Shown piece after piece: positions 8,722 to 15,739 of a DNA stretch of 64,000 nucleotides (its first letter is position 1; each line of letters starts with the position of its first letter). Source of the stretch: an uncultured cyanobacterium (lineage in GTDB: Bacteria; Cyanobacteriota; Cyanobacteriia; Cyanobacteriales; FACHB-T130); the NCBI GenBank assembly GCA_936920195.1, contig CAKZHE010000099.1:38578-102577 (forward strand), read 5' to 3'. The translations under genes were made by a program, and so were the position numbers. The notes below the pieces were generated by a model. It saw only the letters and a program-made list of their open reading frames with translations. It made no database searches and was not told where the DNA came from.

Positions 8722-8744
8722 AGGGTTCCCGTTCAGGGAACCCT
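8722..8744. repeat. Short hairpin repeat AGGGTTCCC / GGGAACCCT
   Basis: Perfect 9-bp inverted repeat with a 5-nt loop, identical in its arms to the outer arms of the palindrome at 5781-5874. It sits 24 bp upstream of the terminase small-subunit start. Confidence 0.7.
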
Positions 8745-8769
8745 GTAAATACCGTCAATCCTTGGTTCT

Positions 8770-8934
8770 ATGCAACTTAGACCTGTATTGTTTAATCTTG
8801 CCGTGCGCTCTTTAGCCGCCGCTGTCACTGGCAATCGTCCCAAAATCTCCGTTGAGCAAATTGCCTTAGTCCTTGGTGAAGAAGCTCTCCGGCAATATTT
8901 CGCTGAACATCCCGAATTGCAACAACCGCAATAA
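8770..8934 (+). CDS. Small unknown 54-residue protein, opposite strand
   Basis: ATG at 8770 to TAA at 8934, encoding a compact helical peptide beginning MQLRPVLFNLAVRSLAAAV and ending in YFAEHPELQQPQ. There are no hydrophobic membrane segments or cysteines. It is the only rightward candidate between the two leftward operons and ends just before a palindrome. Without a recognised family it may be a small phage regulator or chance. Confidence 0.35.
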   Translation: MQLRPVLFNLAVRSLAAAVTGNRPKISVEQIALVLGEEALRQYFAEHPELQQPQ

Positions 8935-8935
8935 A

Positions 8936-8965
8936 CAAAAAGTGGGATATGAATCATATCCCACT
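8936..8965 (-). terminator. Rho-independent terminator of the early leftward operon
   Basis: Perfect 12-bp palindrome AGTGGGATATGA / TCATATCCCACT (8941-8965). On the minus strand it is followed by TTTTTGTTT, giving a classical hairpin plus U-tract for transcripts coming from the ParB and zinc-ribbon genes. Confidence 0.75.
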
Positions 8966-9029
8966 AATATCACTATTCTTCCTCTTCAGATTGATCGCGA
9001 TCCTCAAAGGGATCTACCTCTTCTAGCTC

Positions 9030-9185
9030 TTGACATACTCCCCGCCCTAAAAGTGCGGGGATTCTGGGTTCAAACAACAGTTGCAGGCGCAGCCCGTCTT
9101 ACACTATCTCGCCCAACAGACAATGCCCTGCCTGCTTCTACCATTCTATCAGAAAGCCGTCCTAGAATGACGGGGCTTTATACCC
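9030..9185. mobile_element. IS200/IS605-type end pair without transposase (MITE remnant)
   Basis: At 9030 the sequence TTGACATACTCCCCGC with hairpin CCCCGC/GCGGGG (9040-9060) matches the usual right end of cyanobacterial IS200/IS605 elements on the minus strand. At 9153-9179 a second imperfect hairpin, AAAGCCGTC/GACGGGGCTTT, looks like the partner end. Only about 100 bp of non-coding DNA lies between them and no tnpA or tnpB is present. Limits are approximate. Confidence 0.5.
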
Positions 9186-9305
9186 ATTTTTCTGGTAAAA
9201 AGAAACAGTCAGATTGCAGTCAATACAAGTGAACATTATCGTTCCTTTGAACCTTGAGCATCCGCAGCGAGGGCAGCACAAACCTTGAAGAGTGGAATAA
9301 TTCAT
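9162..9305 (-). CDS. 47-residue zinc-ribbon protein
   Basis: ATG at 9305 with a strong ribosome site (GGAGGGG, 2 nt upstream), 11 bp after the ParB-like stop, so it is translated with that operon. The peptide has two CxxC knuckles, CPRC near residues 11-14 and CIDC near 28-31, typical of a single zinc ribbon. Small Com-type zinc-finger regulators occur in Mu-like phages; I see the fold type but no clear Com similarity. The last codons run into the left end of an IS605-type remnant, so the native C-terminus may have been replaced. Confidence 0.6.
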   Translation of the reverse strand: MNYSTLQGLCCPRCGCSRFKGTIMFTCIDCNLTVSFYQKNGYKAPSF

Positions 9306-9316
9306 CACCCCTCCAA

Positions 9317-11362
9317 TTAAAGACTTTTCCATAACCCCACAGCCCCCAATTCCCGAAAAGCATCGGCAAATTTTTTAGTTCTCGCCCCCCAGTAAAACAC
9401 CACCATAATTGAGTCCCGCAAGAAACAAATTGCGTTGACACTACCCTTAGAACTGCTATCTAAATTGAGGATATCGTTGAGCGTCTCGGTCATCAAAGCA
9501 CCACTGGGAATCACCGCGATCGCCTCAGCAATTTGCCCCTTCAGACCCACAGGATCAATCATATTCTCAATCAACTTCTCCATGAACTCGTAATCGACTA
9601 AATCTCCTTGAGGGGGCAGATACACTTGCTTGGCAAAGGTGGTTGCAGTAGCTAAATGCTCGGTTTCGCAGTTACTTCCAAAAAAATCAGCCCCAAACAT
9701 TTCCTCAACTGCTTTTTTGATGGCATCTTCTAGTGTTACCTTAACTTCAGTTGCTGCTGGTAATTCCGCCTTCAACTGATTCCAAGCCGCCTGATAATTT
9801 TCATCCCATTGCCAAGCTGGATCGAACTCGCTGAAATGCTGCTTGATTTTATTGATAGTGCTTTCTTCCGCATTAAAAGCATCTTCCAAGCCATTAGCAT
9901 AGTGACCGCGAAGCCACATTTTTAATAGCCCATAGGCATTGTTCCGCTCTTTTTCATTATCTTTTTGGGGAACGGCAGGAGGGCTGCTGACTTCTGGTTG
10001 CTGTTCGGCTAAAACCTGGAATTCATGTTCGCGATAGGTATCTTCTTCCTTGCCATCATCAAATAGAATTGTCCAAAATTTTGTTTTTGGGTCATACGCG
10101 GTCAGAGTCCCCTTATGACCGCCGTATTTAATTCTGTCTCCTACTTTGCACTTGGGAGATGAATCTGTGCTTTCGGGTTTGGGCGCAACAAAATAATCTT
10201 GCGCTCCGGCAATTGTCCGTGATAGTGGTGTTTCGCCTTCTTTGATACTTGGAATATCGACATGGTAGCCATCGACAGACAGGATGCGATATTTACTGCC
10301 ATCTCCTTTGAAGTGCCAAGCCTGCCAATCCACTTTGTGCGTTCCTTTAACCCAATTAGGGTGGAAAGAACACTGAATTTCATGTCCTCCAACCTCAATC
10401 GGGAAATTTTGAGGTATTCCCCAAGGATCGATATTTGTTTGGCCTAGCAGTCCCTTTTCCACCTTCATAACTGCCCCAGTTTCTGATGCTATTTTCACCA
10501 TTTCATCCTGGGGGTTGCTCAAAACAGTCACATACTTATCTTCCCAAATACCTCCAGTTACTCTGGCGATCGCGCCTATTCCCATCGGCCTTAATGGAAC
10601 CGCCTTTTTGTTCTTCCGCTCAGTTGATTGAGTGTAAGTCGAACCATTGCGATTAACCGTTACCGTCCCTGACGATTTTTTAATCTGCGCTGCCGCTGCT
10701 TCTAATTCCTCCACCGTGCAGCCGCAGCGTTCTGCCATCTTCGCACCATCCGAAGATAGCAACTCCTTCTTTAATTTGCGGACAAAAGATTCATCCACCG
10801 CACACATTTTGGCGATCGCTACATTGCTTCGCTTACTCCATTCCTCATCCCGCAACGTTCGCAATACCGCCCGTCGCTTATCCGCATCCGTTCGAGGCAA
10901 CCCATTCTTCCGGTTTGCCTTCAACGATGCTTCCACCGCATCTCGCTGGGTTCCCTGAGAGATTAGGCAGGGAATTTTTTCAGGAATATTATTGCCAGCA
11001 TCATCCTTCCAAAGCTCAATAATCCGCTCCAGAAAATCTTGGTCAAACAACCCCTCAAACTTCCGAGCCTCATCCAACCCCGCCAACTCCGCCAGCGGTC
11101 GAGGCAAATCGCCCTCCTCAACCTCCAACGCAATCAGCAGGCTCGCCGTCCGATGGAAGCCATCATGCAGCCAGTAATCGCTCCCATCAAAAAACAACTC
11201 CACCGGGGGGAAAGCCTCACCCTTAATCCAGGCCGCAATATAATCCCGCATCTGCTCAACATTGTAAGCGGCACGGCTTTGCGTCCCCCCATCTCTCCGA
11301 ATCAAACGCGGGTCCAAATAAGTGACTTCCGCTGTCATTGGTTTTTCTAACGTTCCAACCAT
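9317..11362 (-). CDS. ParB/sulfiredoxin-fold N-terminal domain fused to large unknown region
   Basis: Residues about 10-110 show a ParB-like nuclease/NTPase signature (YLDPRLIRRDGG, then YWLHDGFHRTASLLIAL). A helical DNA-binding-like stretch follows (KRRAVLRTLRDEEWSKRSNVAIAKMCAVDESFVRKLKKE), at about residues 165-205. Residues 270-480 contain SH3-like beta segments with KVGDRIKYGGHKGTLTAYD. The last 200 residues are unrecognised. The start at 11362 has GAGG upstream and overlaps the gemA end by 16 bp. Likely a phage regulator or partition/defence-modulating protein; the exact job is unknown. Confidence 0.7.
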   Translation of the reverse strand: MVGTLEKPMTAEVTYLDPRLIRRDGGTQSRAAYNVEQMRDYIAAWIKGEAFPPVELFFDGSDYWLHDGFHRTASLLIALEVEEGDLPRPLAELAGLDEARKFEGLFDQDFLERIIELWKDDAGNNIPEKIPCLISQGTQRDAVEASLKANRKNGLPRTDADKRRAVLRTLRDEEWSKRSNVAIAKMCAVDESFVRKLKKELLSSDGAKMAERCGCTVEELEAAAAQIKKSSGTVTVNRNGSTYTQSTERKNKKAVPLRPMGIGAIARVTGGIWEDKYVTVLSNPQDEMVKIASETGAVMKVEKGLLGQTNIDPWGIPQNFPIEVGGHEIQCSFHPNWVKGTHKVDWQAWHFKGDGSKYRILSVDGYHVDIPSIKEGETPLSRTIAGAQDYFVAPKPESTDSSPKCKVGDRIKYGGHKGTLTAYDPKTKFWTILFDDGKEEDTYREHEFQVLAEQQPEVSSPPAVPQKDNEKERNNAYGLLKMWLRGHYANGLEDAFNAEESTINKIKQHFSEFDPAWQWDENYQAAWNQLKAELPAATEVKVTLEDAIKKAVEEMFGADFFGSNCETEHLATATTFAKQVYLPPQGDLVDYEFMEKLIENMIDPVGLKGQIAEAIAVIPSGALMTETLNDILNLDSSSKGSVNAICFLRDSIMVVFYWGARTKKFADAFRELGAVGLWKSL

Positions 11363-11763
11363 TTTTTTAACGCCTCAATAGCTTTTGATTGTTGATTTTT
11401 TGTCAGCCATTCAACTCGACTGTTGCCGAACATTCCTTCTAGCCAATGATTTAAAGCCTCTTCCCCTCGCTGCTGCACCTTCCCAGACTTATAAAGTTCA
11501 ATCCACAGAGCGCGAATCTTATCAATCGGGGTTTTCTTCTCTTTATCCCGACTTTTGGGACTAAATCTTTGGACTTTAAATCCCTGTTTCTTCATTGCCT
11601 GAAGCACCTTCTTCAAATTCTGAATGCTCAGAAACTTACAGCTAGTCTCCCCAGCAATTCCATGAATCAAAGCTTGATAAATCTCGTCATTCATTTGCAA
11701 ATATTTCTTGCCTTGATGAATCTGAATTAATAAGCTTTTTCGTTCCGATTGGTCTTGTGTCAT
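11347..11763 (-). CDS. gemA: GemA-like regulator, Mu gp16 family (DUF1018)
   Basis: 138 residues from the ATG at 11763. It has the family pattern: short basic N-terminus with QIHQGKKYLQMNDEIYQALIHGIAG, a central SIQNLKKVLQAMKKQGF, and a C-terminal helical part ending in ALKKWLER. In Mu the gene affects host gene expression and DNA supercoiling early in the cycle. A longer reading frame to 11844 exists, but its extra codons come from a palindromic repeat, so the internal start is preferred. It overlaps the ParB-like start by 16 bp. Confidence 0.82.
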   Translation of the reverse strand: MTQDQSERKSLLIQIHQGKKYLQMNDEIYQALIHGIAGETSCKFLSIQNLKKVLQAMKKQGFKVQRFSPKSRDKEKKTPIDKIRALWIELYKSGKVQQRGEEALNHWLEGMFGNSRVEWLTKNQQSKAIEALKKWLER

Positions 11764-11799
11764 CGCTTTTTTACCTACAATCGGCGAATCCTTCAAAGT

Positions 11800-11823
11800 C
11801 CCTCTCCCAAACTTGGGAGAGGG
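11800..11823. repeat. Hairpin repeat CCCTCTCCCAA / TTGGGAGAGGG
   Basis: 11-bp perfect arms with a 2-nt loop, followed by TTTAGGGTGAGGG. This is a common dispersed palindrome of cyanobacterial genomes, here in the leader of gemA. Confidence 0.6.
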
Positions 11824-11855
11824 ATTTAGGGTGAGGGCAAACAAGGGAAATTTAA

Positions 11856-12194
11856 TTAGCTCTCAAATTCGCAAGCTGGTAACATTTCCATTGGTCTGCC
11901 CTCCGGCAGTTCCCACCACTGCACAGGTTGAGGTTGATTATTCGTTCCATATCCCACCGCAATCTTTTCAGTCGTAGGCGTAATGCAATAGACGCTTTCT
12001 GGGCTATAAAACTGAGTTGCGGTTTGCTTACCCTTGGTATTAGTTACATCCAGCCGGATAAACGCTTTGCCTGCAATTGTTTGCTCAGTTAAATATCCTC
12101 CCAGCTTGCGATGTCCCATAACTTCCAGAATTACCCATCCCTCAAAGCTGCCTTCACTCTTCTGATTTTCTTGGATGTTTAATGACGTTTCCAT
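11856..12194 (-). CDS. Conserved phage protein of unknown function
   Basis: 112 residues from the ATG at 12194, preceded by AAAGGAG 7 nt upstream. It carries a motif set I associate with a widespread small protein of tailed phages: [19 protein letters not shown], then FIRLDV and [18 protein letters not shown]. No catalytic motif. It lies in the middle-gene cluster between the NrdR-like zinc ribbon (40-bp overlap) and gemA. Function unknown. Confidence 0.72.
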   Translation of the reverse strand: METSLNIQENQKSEGSFEGWVILEVMGHRKLGGYLTEQTIAGKAFIRLDVTNTKGKQTATQFYSPESVYCITPTTEKIAVGYGTNNQPQPVQWWELPEGRPMEMLPACEFES

Positions 12195-12366
12195 TTGCTT
12201 TTCTCCTTTGTTTAATCGGTTCAAGAACAACTCTTTCGTGCGTCGTGTATCTGTGCTGGCAAACCCGACACACCCTGCGCCTGCGGATATGATTGAGATG
12301 ATGGGCGGTATCAATCACCTGACTTTTTGAATCTCCGCATTGCGGACACTTCATTCCCTCACTCAT
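12154..12366 (-). CDS. NrdR-like zinc-ribbon regulator (zinc ribbon only)
   Basis: 70 residues: MKCPQCG at residues 5-11, then [21 protein letters not shown]. This is the four-cysteine ribbon of NrdR without its ATP-cone. It probably binds DNA, acting as a small phage transcription factor. The start overlaps the stop of the upstream gene (12363-12366) and its end overlaps the next start, so it is tightly embedded in the operon. Confidence 0.75.
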   Translation of the reverse strand: MSEGMKCPQCGDSKSQVIDTAHHLNHIRRRRVCRVCQHRYTTHERVVLEPIKQRRKANGNVIKHPRKSEE

Positions 12367-12938
12367 TCCTCACCCACAATTTCCCAATAGAAATCACCCG
12401 CTTCTAACAACCCTTCCTGAAACAGAAAAGAAGCCAAAGCCGCCGCACATAACTTGTCAAAATCCATCTCCTGATGCTGCTCCACATACTCCCGACAAAT
12501 CCCGTGCAACTCCTCTGGAATATGCGCCACGCAACTTATCTGCACTGGGCGCGAATAATTTTTGTGCTTCACCTTGGGAACAGCCGCACTCAGATTAATT
12601 CCAGGAATTGCCATCTGCCCCGTCAGCCTTGGCAGCGTCTTTTTTAAACGGGAAATTACCCGTAAAGAAGAAACAGCCCGCACATGGAACCACTTGCAAA
12701 TTCCCATCACCTCATCCGGCGTTTCCGCCCACCAATACCCCCGCTCCGGCGTAGCGCAAATTGGGTATCCCTCATCTCTCAGCACCGTAATTATTTCCCG
12801 TAACTTCCGTTCCTTGCTATCACTGCTATGGTGCTTAGAAATTGCTTCAATCAAATCCTTCGCTCGCATCCCCTGATTTTGTCCGACGCAATAATTCGAT
12901 AAAAAAGTCAGTACCTCTTCTGCCGTTATTTCCTGCAT
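12363..12938 (-). CDS. Winged-helix protein with C-terminal DUF2811-like domain
   Basis: 191 residues. N-terminal helices ([46 protein letters not shown], about 25-72) form a winged helix as in phage regulatory proteins. The C-terminal part ([43 protein letters not shown], about 133-175) resembles a small helical domain known mainly from cyanobacteria (DUF2811). Likely a DNA-binding regulator of the middle operon. It overlaps both neighbours by a few bases. Confidence 0.65.
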   Translation of the reverse strand: MQEITAEEVLTFLSNYCVGQNQGMRAKDLIEAISKHHSSDSKERKLREIITVLRDEGYPICATPERGYWWAETPDEVMGICKWFHVRAVSSLRVISRLKKTLPRLTGQMAIPGINLSAAVPKVKHKNYSRPVQISCVAHIPEELHGICREYVEQHQEMDFDKLCAAALASFLFQEGLLEAGDFYWEIVGEE

Positions 12939-13144
12939 AAATCCTCCTTTGCAATTTTGACAAGGCTATCAATTGGTACTGAGTGGTAAATAATATCCAA
13001 TTCGCAAGTACCGTCATCATTGATTCCCACAATTTGGAAAGGATTAAGTTTGGCTAAATACTCAAACTGGCTATTCCAAATCACCCAATCTCCCACCTGA
13101 TATACCGGAGTTGTGGGCTTAGTTTCCAACACTAATTCCCCCAT
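12926..13144 (-). CDS. Small unknown protein in phage operon
   Basis: 72 residues with beta-rich, SH3-like character (YQVGDWVIWNSQ near 15-26, then PFQIVGINDDGTCELDIIY). It overlaps the next gene by 13 bp and follows the upstream gene by 2 bp, so it is co-translated in a tight cluster. No family assigned; possibly a small nucleic-acid-binding barrel. Confidence 0.6.
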   Translation of the reverse strand: MGELVLETKPTTPVYQVGDWVIWNSQFEYLAKLNPFQIVGINDDGTCELDIIYHSVPIDSLVKIAKEDLCRK

Positions 13145-13146
13145 AA

Positions 13147-13593
13147 TTACCTCCCCACCACAGAGGGCAATCTCAACTTAATAGCTGTTGATTGCGTCGC
13201 CGTACCCCGCAAATTAGGGATAGTAATTTCCCCCACTGTTGCCCCAGTTGGCATCACGATATATGGCAAAAATGCCTCCTCAAAAAATTCAACCCCATGC
13301 CGTACCGACCACAACTTAGATTCAATCGCGCTAATTAACTTGCGCCACTTCTCTTTTTGCACCTTTACGCAAACCTTCTGGGCTTCCTCCACCGATAAAA
13401 CCTTGCCAGTCAAAGTATTTCGATAAAACTGCCCTTTAGTCGGCAAAATCACCAGAATTCGCAGGCAATACCCTGACATCACAAACTCAACAGTTGCCGA
13501 ACCTTCTTGCCATTGATAAATAAACTTAGTCGCACCATTGCTAACCAGCAATTTTTCCAAATCCAAATAAGAACACCGACTGAAACTATTCAT
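13147..13593 (-). CDS. Conserved phage protein of unknown function
   Basis: 148 residues. Pattern: a beta-rich first half with VEFVMSGYCLRILVILP, a helix KEKWRKLISAIESKLWSVRHGVEFFEEAFLPYIVMPTG near 80-117, and a closing GATVGEITIPNLRG. The 'helix, then FLPYIVMPTG(A/R)TVG' ending is recurrent in small proteins of temperate phages. No enzymatic motif seen. It sits in the string of middle genes; function unknown. Confidence 0.65.
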   Translation of the reverse strand: MNSFSRCSYLDLEKLLVSNGATKFIYQWQEGSATVEFVMSGYCLRILVILPTKGQFYRNTLTGKVLSVEEAQKVCVKVQKEKWRKLISAIESKLWSVRHGVEFFEEAFLPYIVMPTGATVGEITIPNLRGTATQSTAIKLRLPSVVGR

Positions 13594-13627
13594 TCAAACC
13601 TCCATTTTTTCCGCAATCTTTCCTATT

Positions 13628-13646
13628 CCCCCCTTTTTAAGGGGGG
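13628..13646. repeat. Hairpin CCCCCC / GGGGGG repeat
   Basis: Six-base arms around TTTTTAA, followed by CTAGGGGGG. A dispersed cyanobacterial repeat in the 68-bp gap between two phage genes; it could also act as a leftward hairpin. Confidence 0.45.
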
Positions 13647-13660
13647 CTAGGGGGGATCTC

Positions 13661-13876
13661 CTACCATTTCAGGTAAGCTTTTCTTTTTCTAAAACCGATT
13701 CTTCCTTCCAAAACATTTAGCCCCAAATAAACTTTTTCCCTTGGTAGGTCTACTACTGTGGCTAACTCCACCACTTCCATTGCACCCCGTTCTCGCAAGA
13801 TTTTGACCAGTTTAGCTGCTATGTTTTGGCTATCCGAAACATGGGACGGTCTTGTTTTTGGTTTGACTTTTTTCAT
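13661..13876 (-). CDS. Small winged-helix-like regulator
   Basis: 71 residues from the ATG at 13876; a GTG 9 bp further up with GGGAG before it is the alternative. A basic N-terminus is followed by helices LVKILRERGAMEVVELATVVDLPREKVYLGLNVLEGRIGF, typical of a MarR/ArsR-like winged helix. Likely DNA-binding. It starts inside or just after the end of the upstream two-domain winged-helix gene. Confidence 0.55.
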   Translation of the reverse strand: MKKVKPKTRPSHVSDSQNIAAKLVKILRERGAMEVVELATVVDLPREKVYLGLNVLEGRIGFRKRKAYLKW

Positions 13877-13892
13877 CGCTTTCACAATCTCC

Positions 13893-14471
13893 CTAAATTG
13901 TGGTTCCGGTAAGTGGATAAACCGACCGATCGTTGAAATCAAAAACGTGCTTTTTAGGAGCCTCAAACAATGGTGGCAACACCCCCGTATCTCGTACTAA
14001 TTGATACTTTTTGTTTTTGCCGCCCCCTGTCAAATATCCCGCTCGCTTAAGAGCCGAAAGATATCCATAAAGCGGATAGACGGCTTGGCGCGTAAAAACT
14101 TGCGGTTTCGTTTGTTCCATCTCGGCATCAGCACAAAACCAAATTTCTTGCACGCTGAAAGTTTTGAGCAATCGCATAGCCTGCCAATATCGGTAATAGC
14201 GATCTGGAGAGCGCCCAACATTCGGATCTAATATTTTTCCCGATTCATCAAGTATTGGCGCTTGTACCCCATTGGTTTTAATCAATTGGTAAAGCTTTTC
14301 TCGCCCAACTCTAGGATGCTGTCTAAGATATTTGTGTTCTTCCAATGCCTTGATGTATCGATTGATAAAGGCTCGCGATCCGCCAGATTCTTCGGTTATT
14401 TGAGCTATAGTAAATTGCTCTAACCTCATCATCGCTTGCCACGCTAAAGTCCTAGTTGTAATTTTGCTCAT
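13893..14471 (-). CDS. Protein with two tandem winged-helix domains
   Basis: 192 residues from the ATG at 14471, which overlaps the upstream stop (ATGA). An internal duplication is visible. WQAMMRLEQFTIAQI with a later LYQLIKTNGVQAPIL (about 11-80) is echoed by WQAMRLLKTFSVQEIW with KYQLVRDTGVLPPLF (about 96-170). Both halves look like winged helices with a YLxxxRxGREKLYQL wing. Likely a DNA-binding regulator or replication accessory near the transposition genes. A longer frame to 14591 overlaps the previous gene and is not favoured. Confidence 0.6.
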   Translation of the reverse strand: MSKITTRTLAWQAMMRLEQFTIAQITEESGGSRAFINRYIKALEEHKYLRQHPRVGREKLYQLIKTNGVQAPILDESGKILDPNVGRSPDRYYRYWQAMRLLKTFSVQEIWFCADAEMEQTKPQVFTRQAVYPLYGYLSALKRAGYLTGGGKNKKYQLVRDTGVLPPLFEAPKKHVFDFNDRSVYPLTGTTI

Positions 14472-14962
14472 TTGTTCCCCCCAAATCGCAGTTGAGTCAA
14501 ACAGGGAATAATTACCTCGGCATCGCTTTGATAAGCTCCGAAATAGCACTTCCGTCCAATTATTTCCCCTGCCAATTGGTGAGCCTTCCACCCTTCCAGA
14601 TTCCGTCCCTGGAATAGCCAGCCTTCGTAAAATTCGATGTAGTTAATCAGTTCGCCTATTGCTTGGCACAAAGCCGCACTATATGGCGTGTTAGTCCGGT
14701 CTACCAACCCTACTGGCGGCTCCAATTGCTCCAACAACTCCACCAGCAATTCATCATCACCATTCGGCGCGTAGTAACACCGCTCGCGGATAAATTCCGC
14801 TGCAATTTGTTCGCATTCCCAAACACTTAATTGCGCCGCACTTGCCGAAAATTCCCCAGTTTCTTGTGTCGCAATCCAATTAATCAATTCGTCAACTCGA
14901 TCTACCAAATCCTGGGTATAAAGTTGTTGCCGAACTGGAAAAGAAATAACGTTGGCTACCAT
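14468..14962 (-). CDS. Unknown protein with internal duplication, next to MuB
   Basis: 164 residues, acidic. Two repeats of the pattern Wx(C/A)(E/H)QxAxExIxx(R/K)CY are visible near residues 48-63 and 123-140. No family recognised. The start abuts the stop of the MuB-like gene (shared base 14962), and the next gene is coupled by ATGA, so it belongs to the transposition operon. Confidence 0.6.
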   Translation of the reverse strand: MVANVISFPVRQQLYTQDLVDRVDELINWIATQETGEFSASAAQLSVWECEQIAAEFIRERCYYAPNGDDELLVELLEQLEPPVGLVDRTNTPYSAALCQAIGELINYIEFYEGWLFQGRNLEGWKAHQLAGEIIGRKCYFGAYQSDAEVIIPCLTQLRFGGNK

Positions 14963-15669
14963 TAGCTTTTACCTCCCTTGCGTTCCACGTATGCTTGCCA
15001 TTGGTCCCGAGACAAATCTGCCCAGCGCTGCTGCCGTGCCACCCGCTCCCGTTCTGCTAAAGCGTGGATGGCGCGGCGGGTACTGCCCTTGGTTTCCTTG
15101 AGAATGTCGGCGTATTGGTCGGGGGAAATCTTTACCTCGCACAACTGTTCTGCCAGCAGCGCGATATCTTCCTCATTGCAGAGATAAAATTCCAGTTTTT
15201 CGATAAAGCGGCTATCCAGTTGCTCATCTCTGGAAAGCAGCCGGGGAACAGTTTCATTGCCCACGAAAATAATCGGCGAATTAGCCTTGTCGTGAATCGC
15301 TCGCAGCACATCCAAAACCTTACGGTTGTCAGCAATCCGGTTCACCTCATCTATGAACAAAGGTCGTCCCGATGCCTTCAGGCGAGCTGTCACCAAATTC
15401 AGCGTTTCCGTTGCCGAGCGCTTCGGTTCGCTCCCCAGTTCCCGGACAATTTTGCTCAGGATGCCGTAGGGCGTATCAGTGCTGTCTGCCTCAATCCAGA
15501 TGCCTCCCAACTCCACGCAGAGCTTGCCGCATAGAGTGCTTTTGCCCAGCCCTGACTTGCCGGAAATCAGAATCATTCGCTCTCGGATGACATCGGGCAG
15601 GTTCTTGATGCGGCTGTATGCCAGCGTTATCAAGCTGTAATTGCGGATCGGAACTATGGCTGTTTTCAT
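14962..15669 (-). CDS. MuB-like AAA+ ATPase (transposition target-DNA activator)
   Basis: 235 residues. Walker A is GKSGLGKST (residues 37-45), Walker B LFIDEVNRI near 104-112, sensor 1 IIFVGNE near 135, and the arginine-containing STRRAIHALAERER near 205. The family (MuB/TnsC-like) binds target DNA and stimulates the MuA transposase, giving target choice and immunity. It lies 70 bp downstream of the transposase gene, as B follows A in Mu. Confidence 0.9.
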   Translation of the reverse strand: MKTAIVPIRNYSLITLAYSRIKNLPDVIRERMILISGKSGLGKSTLCGKLCVELGGIWIEADSTDTPYGILSKIVRELGSEPKRSATETLNLVTARLKASGRPLFIDEVNRIADNRKVLDVLRAIHDKANSPIIFVGNETVPRLLSRDEQLDSRFIEKLEFYLCNEEDIALLAEQLCEVKISPDQYADILKETKGSTRRAIHALAERERVARQQRWADLSRDQWQAYVERKGGKS

Positions 15670-15739
15670 GGGATAATCTCCTTAAAACGTTGTGTTTTTG
15701 CCCCCTGGTCAGAGGTTTCAATTCGTGCCAGGGGGATTT

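Noticed and set aside
9220..9441. Leftward 73-residue ORF over the end of the ParB-like gene
   Set aside because: Out-of-frame shadow. The real small gene in this place starts at 9305 with its own ribosome site.
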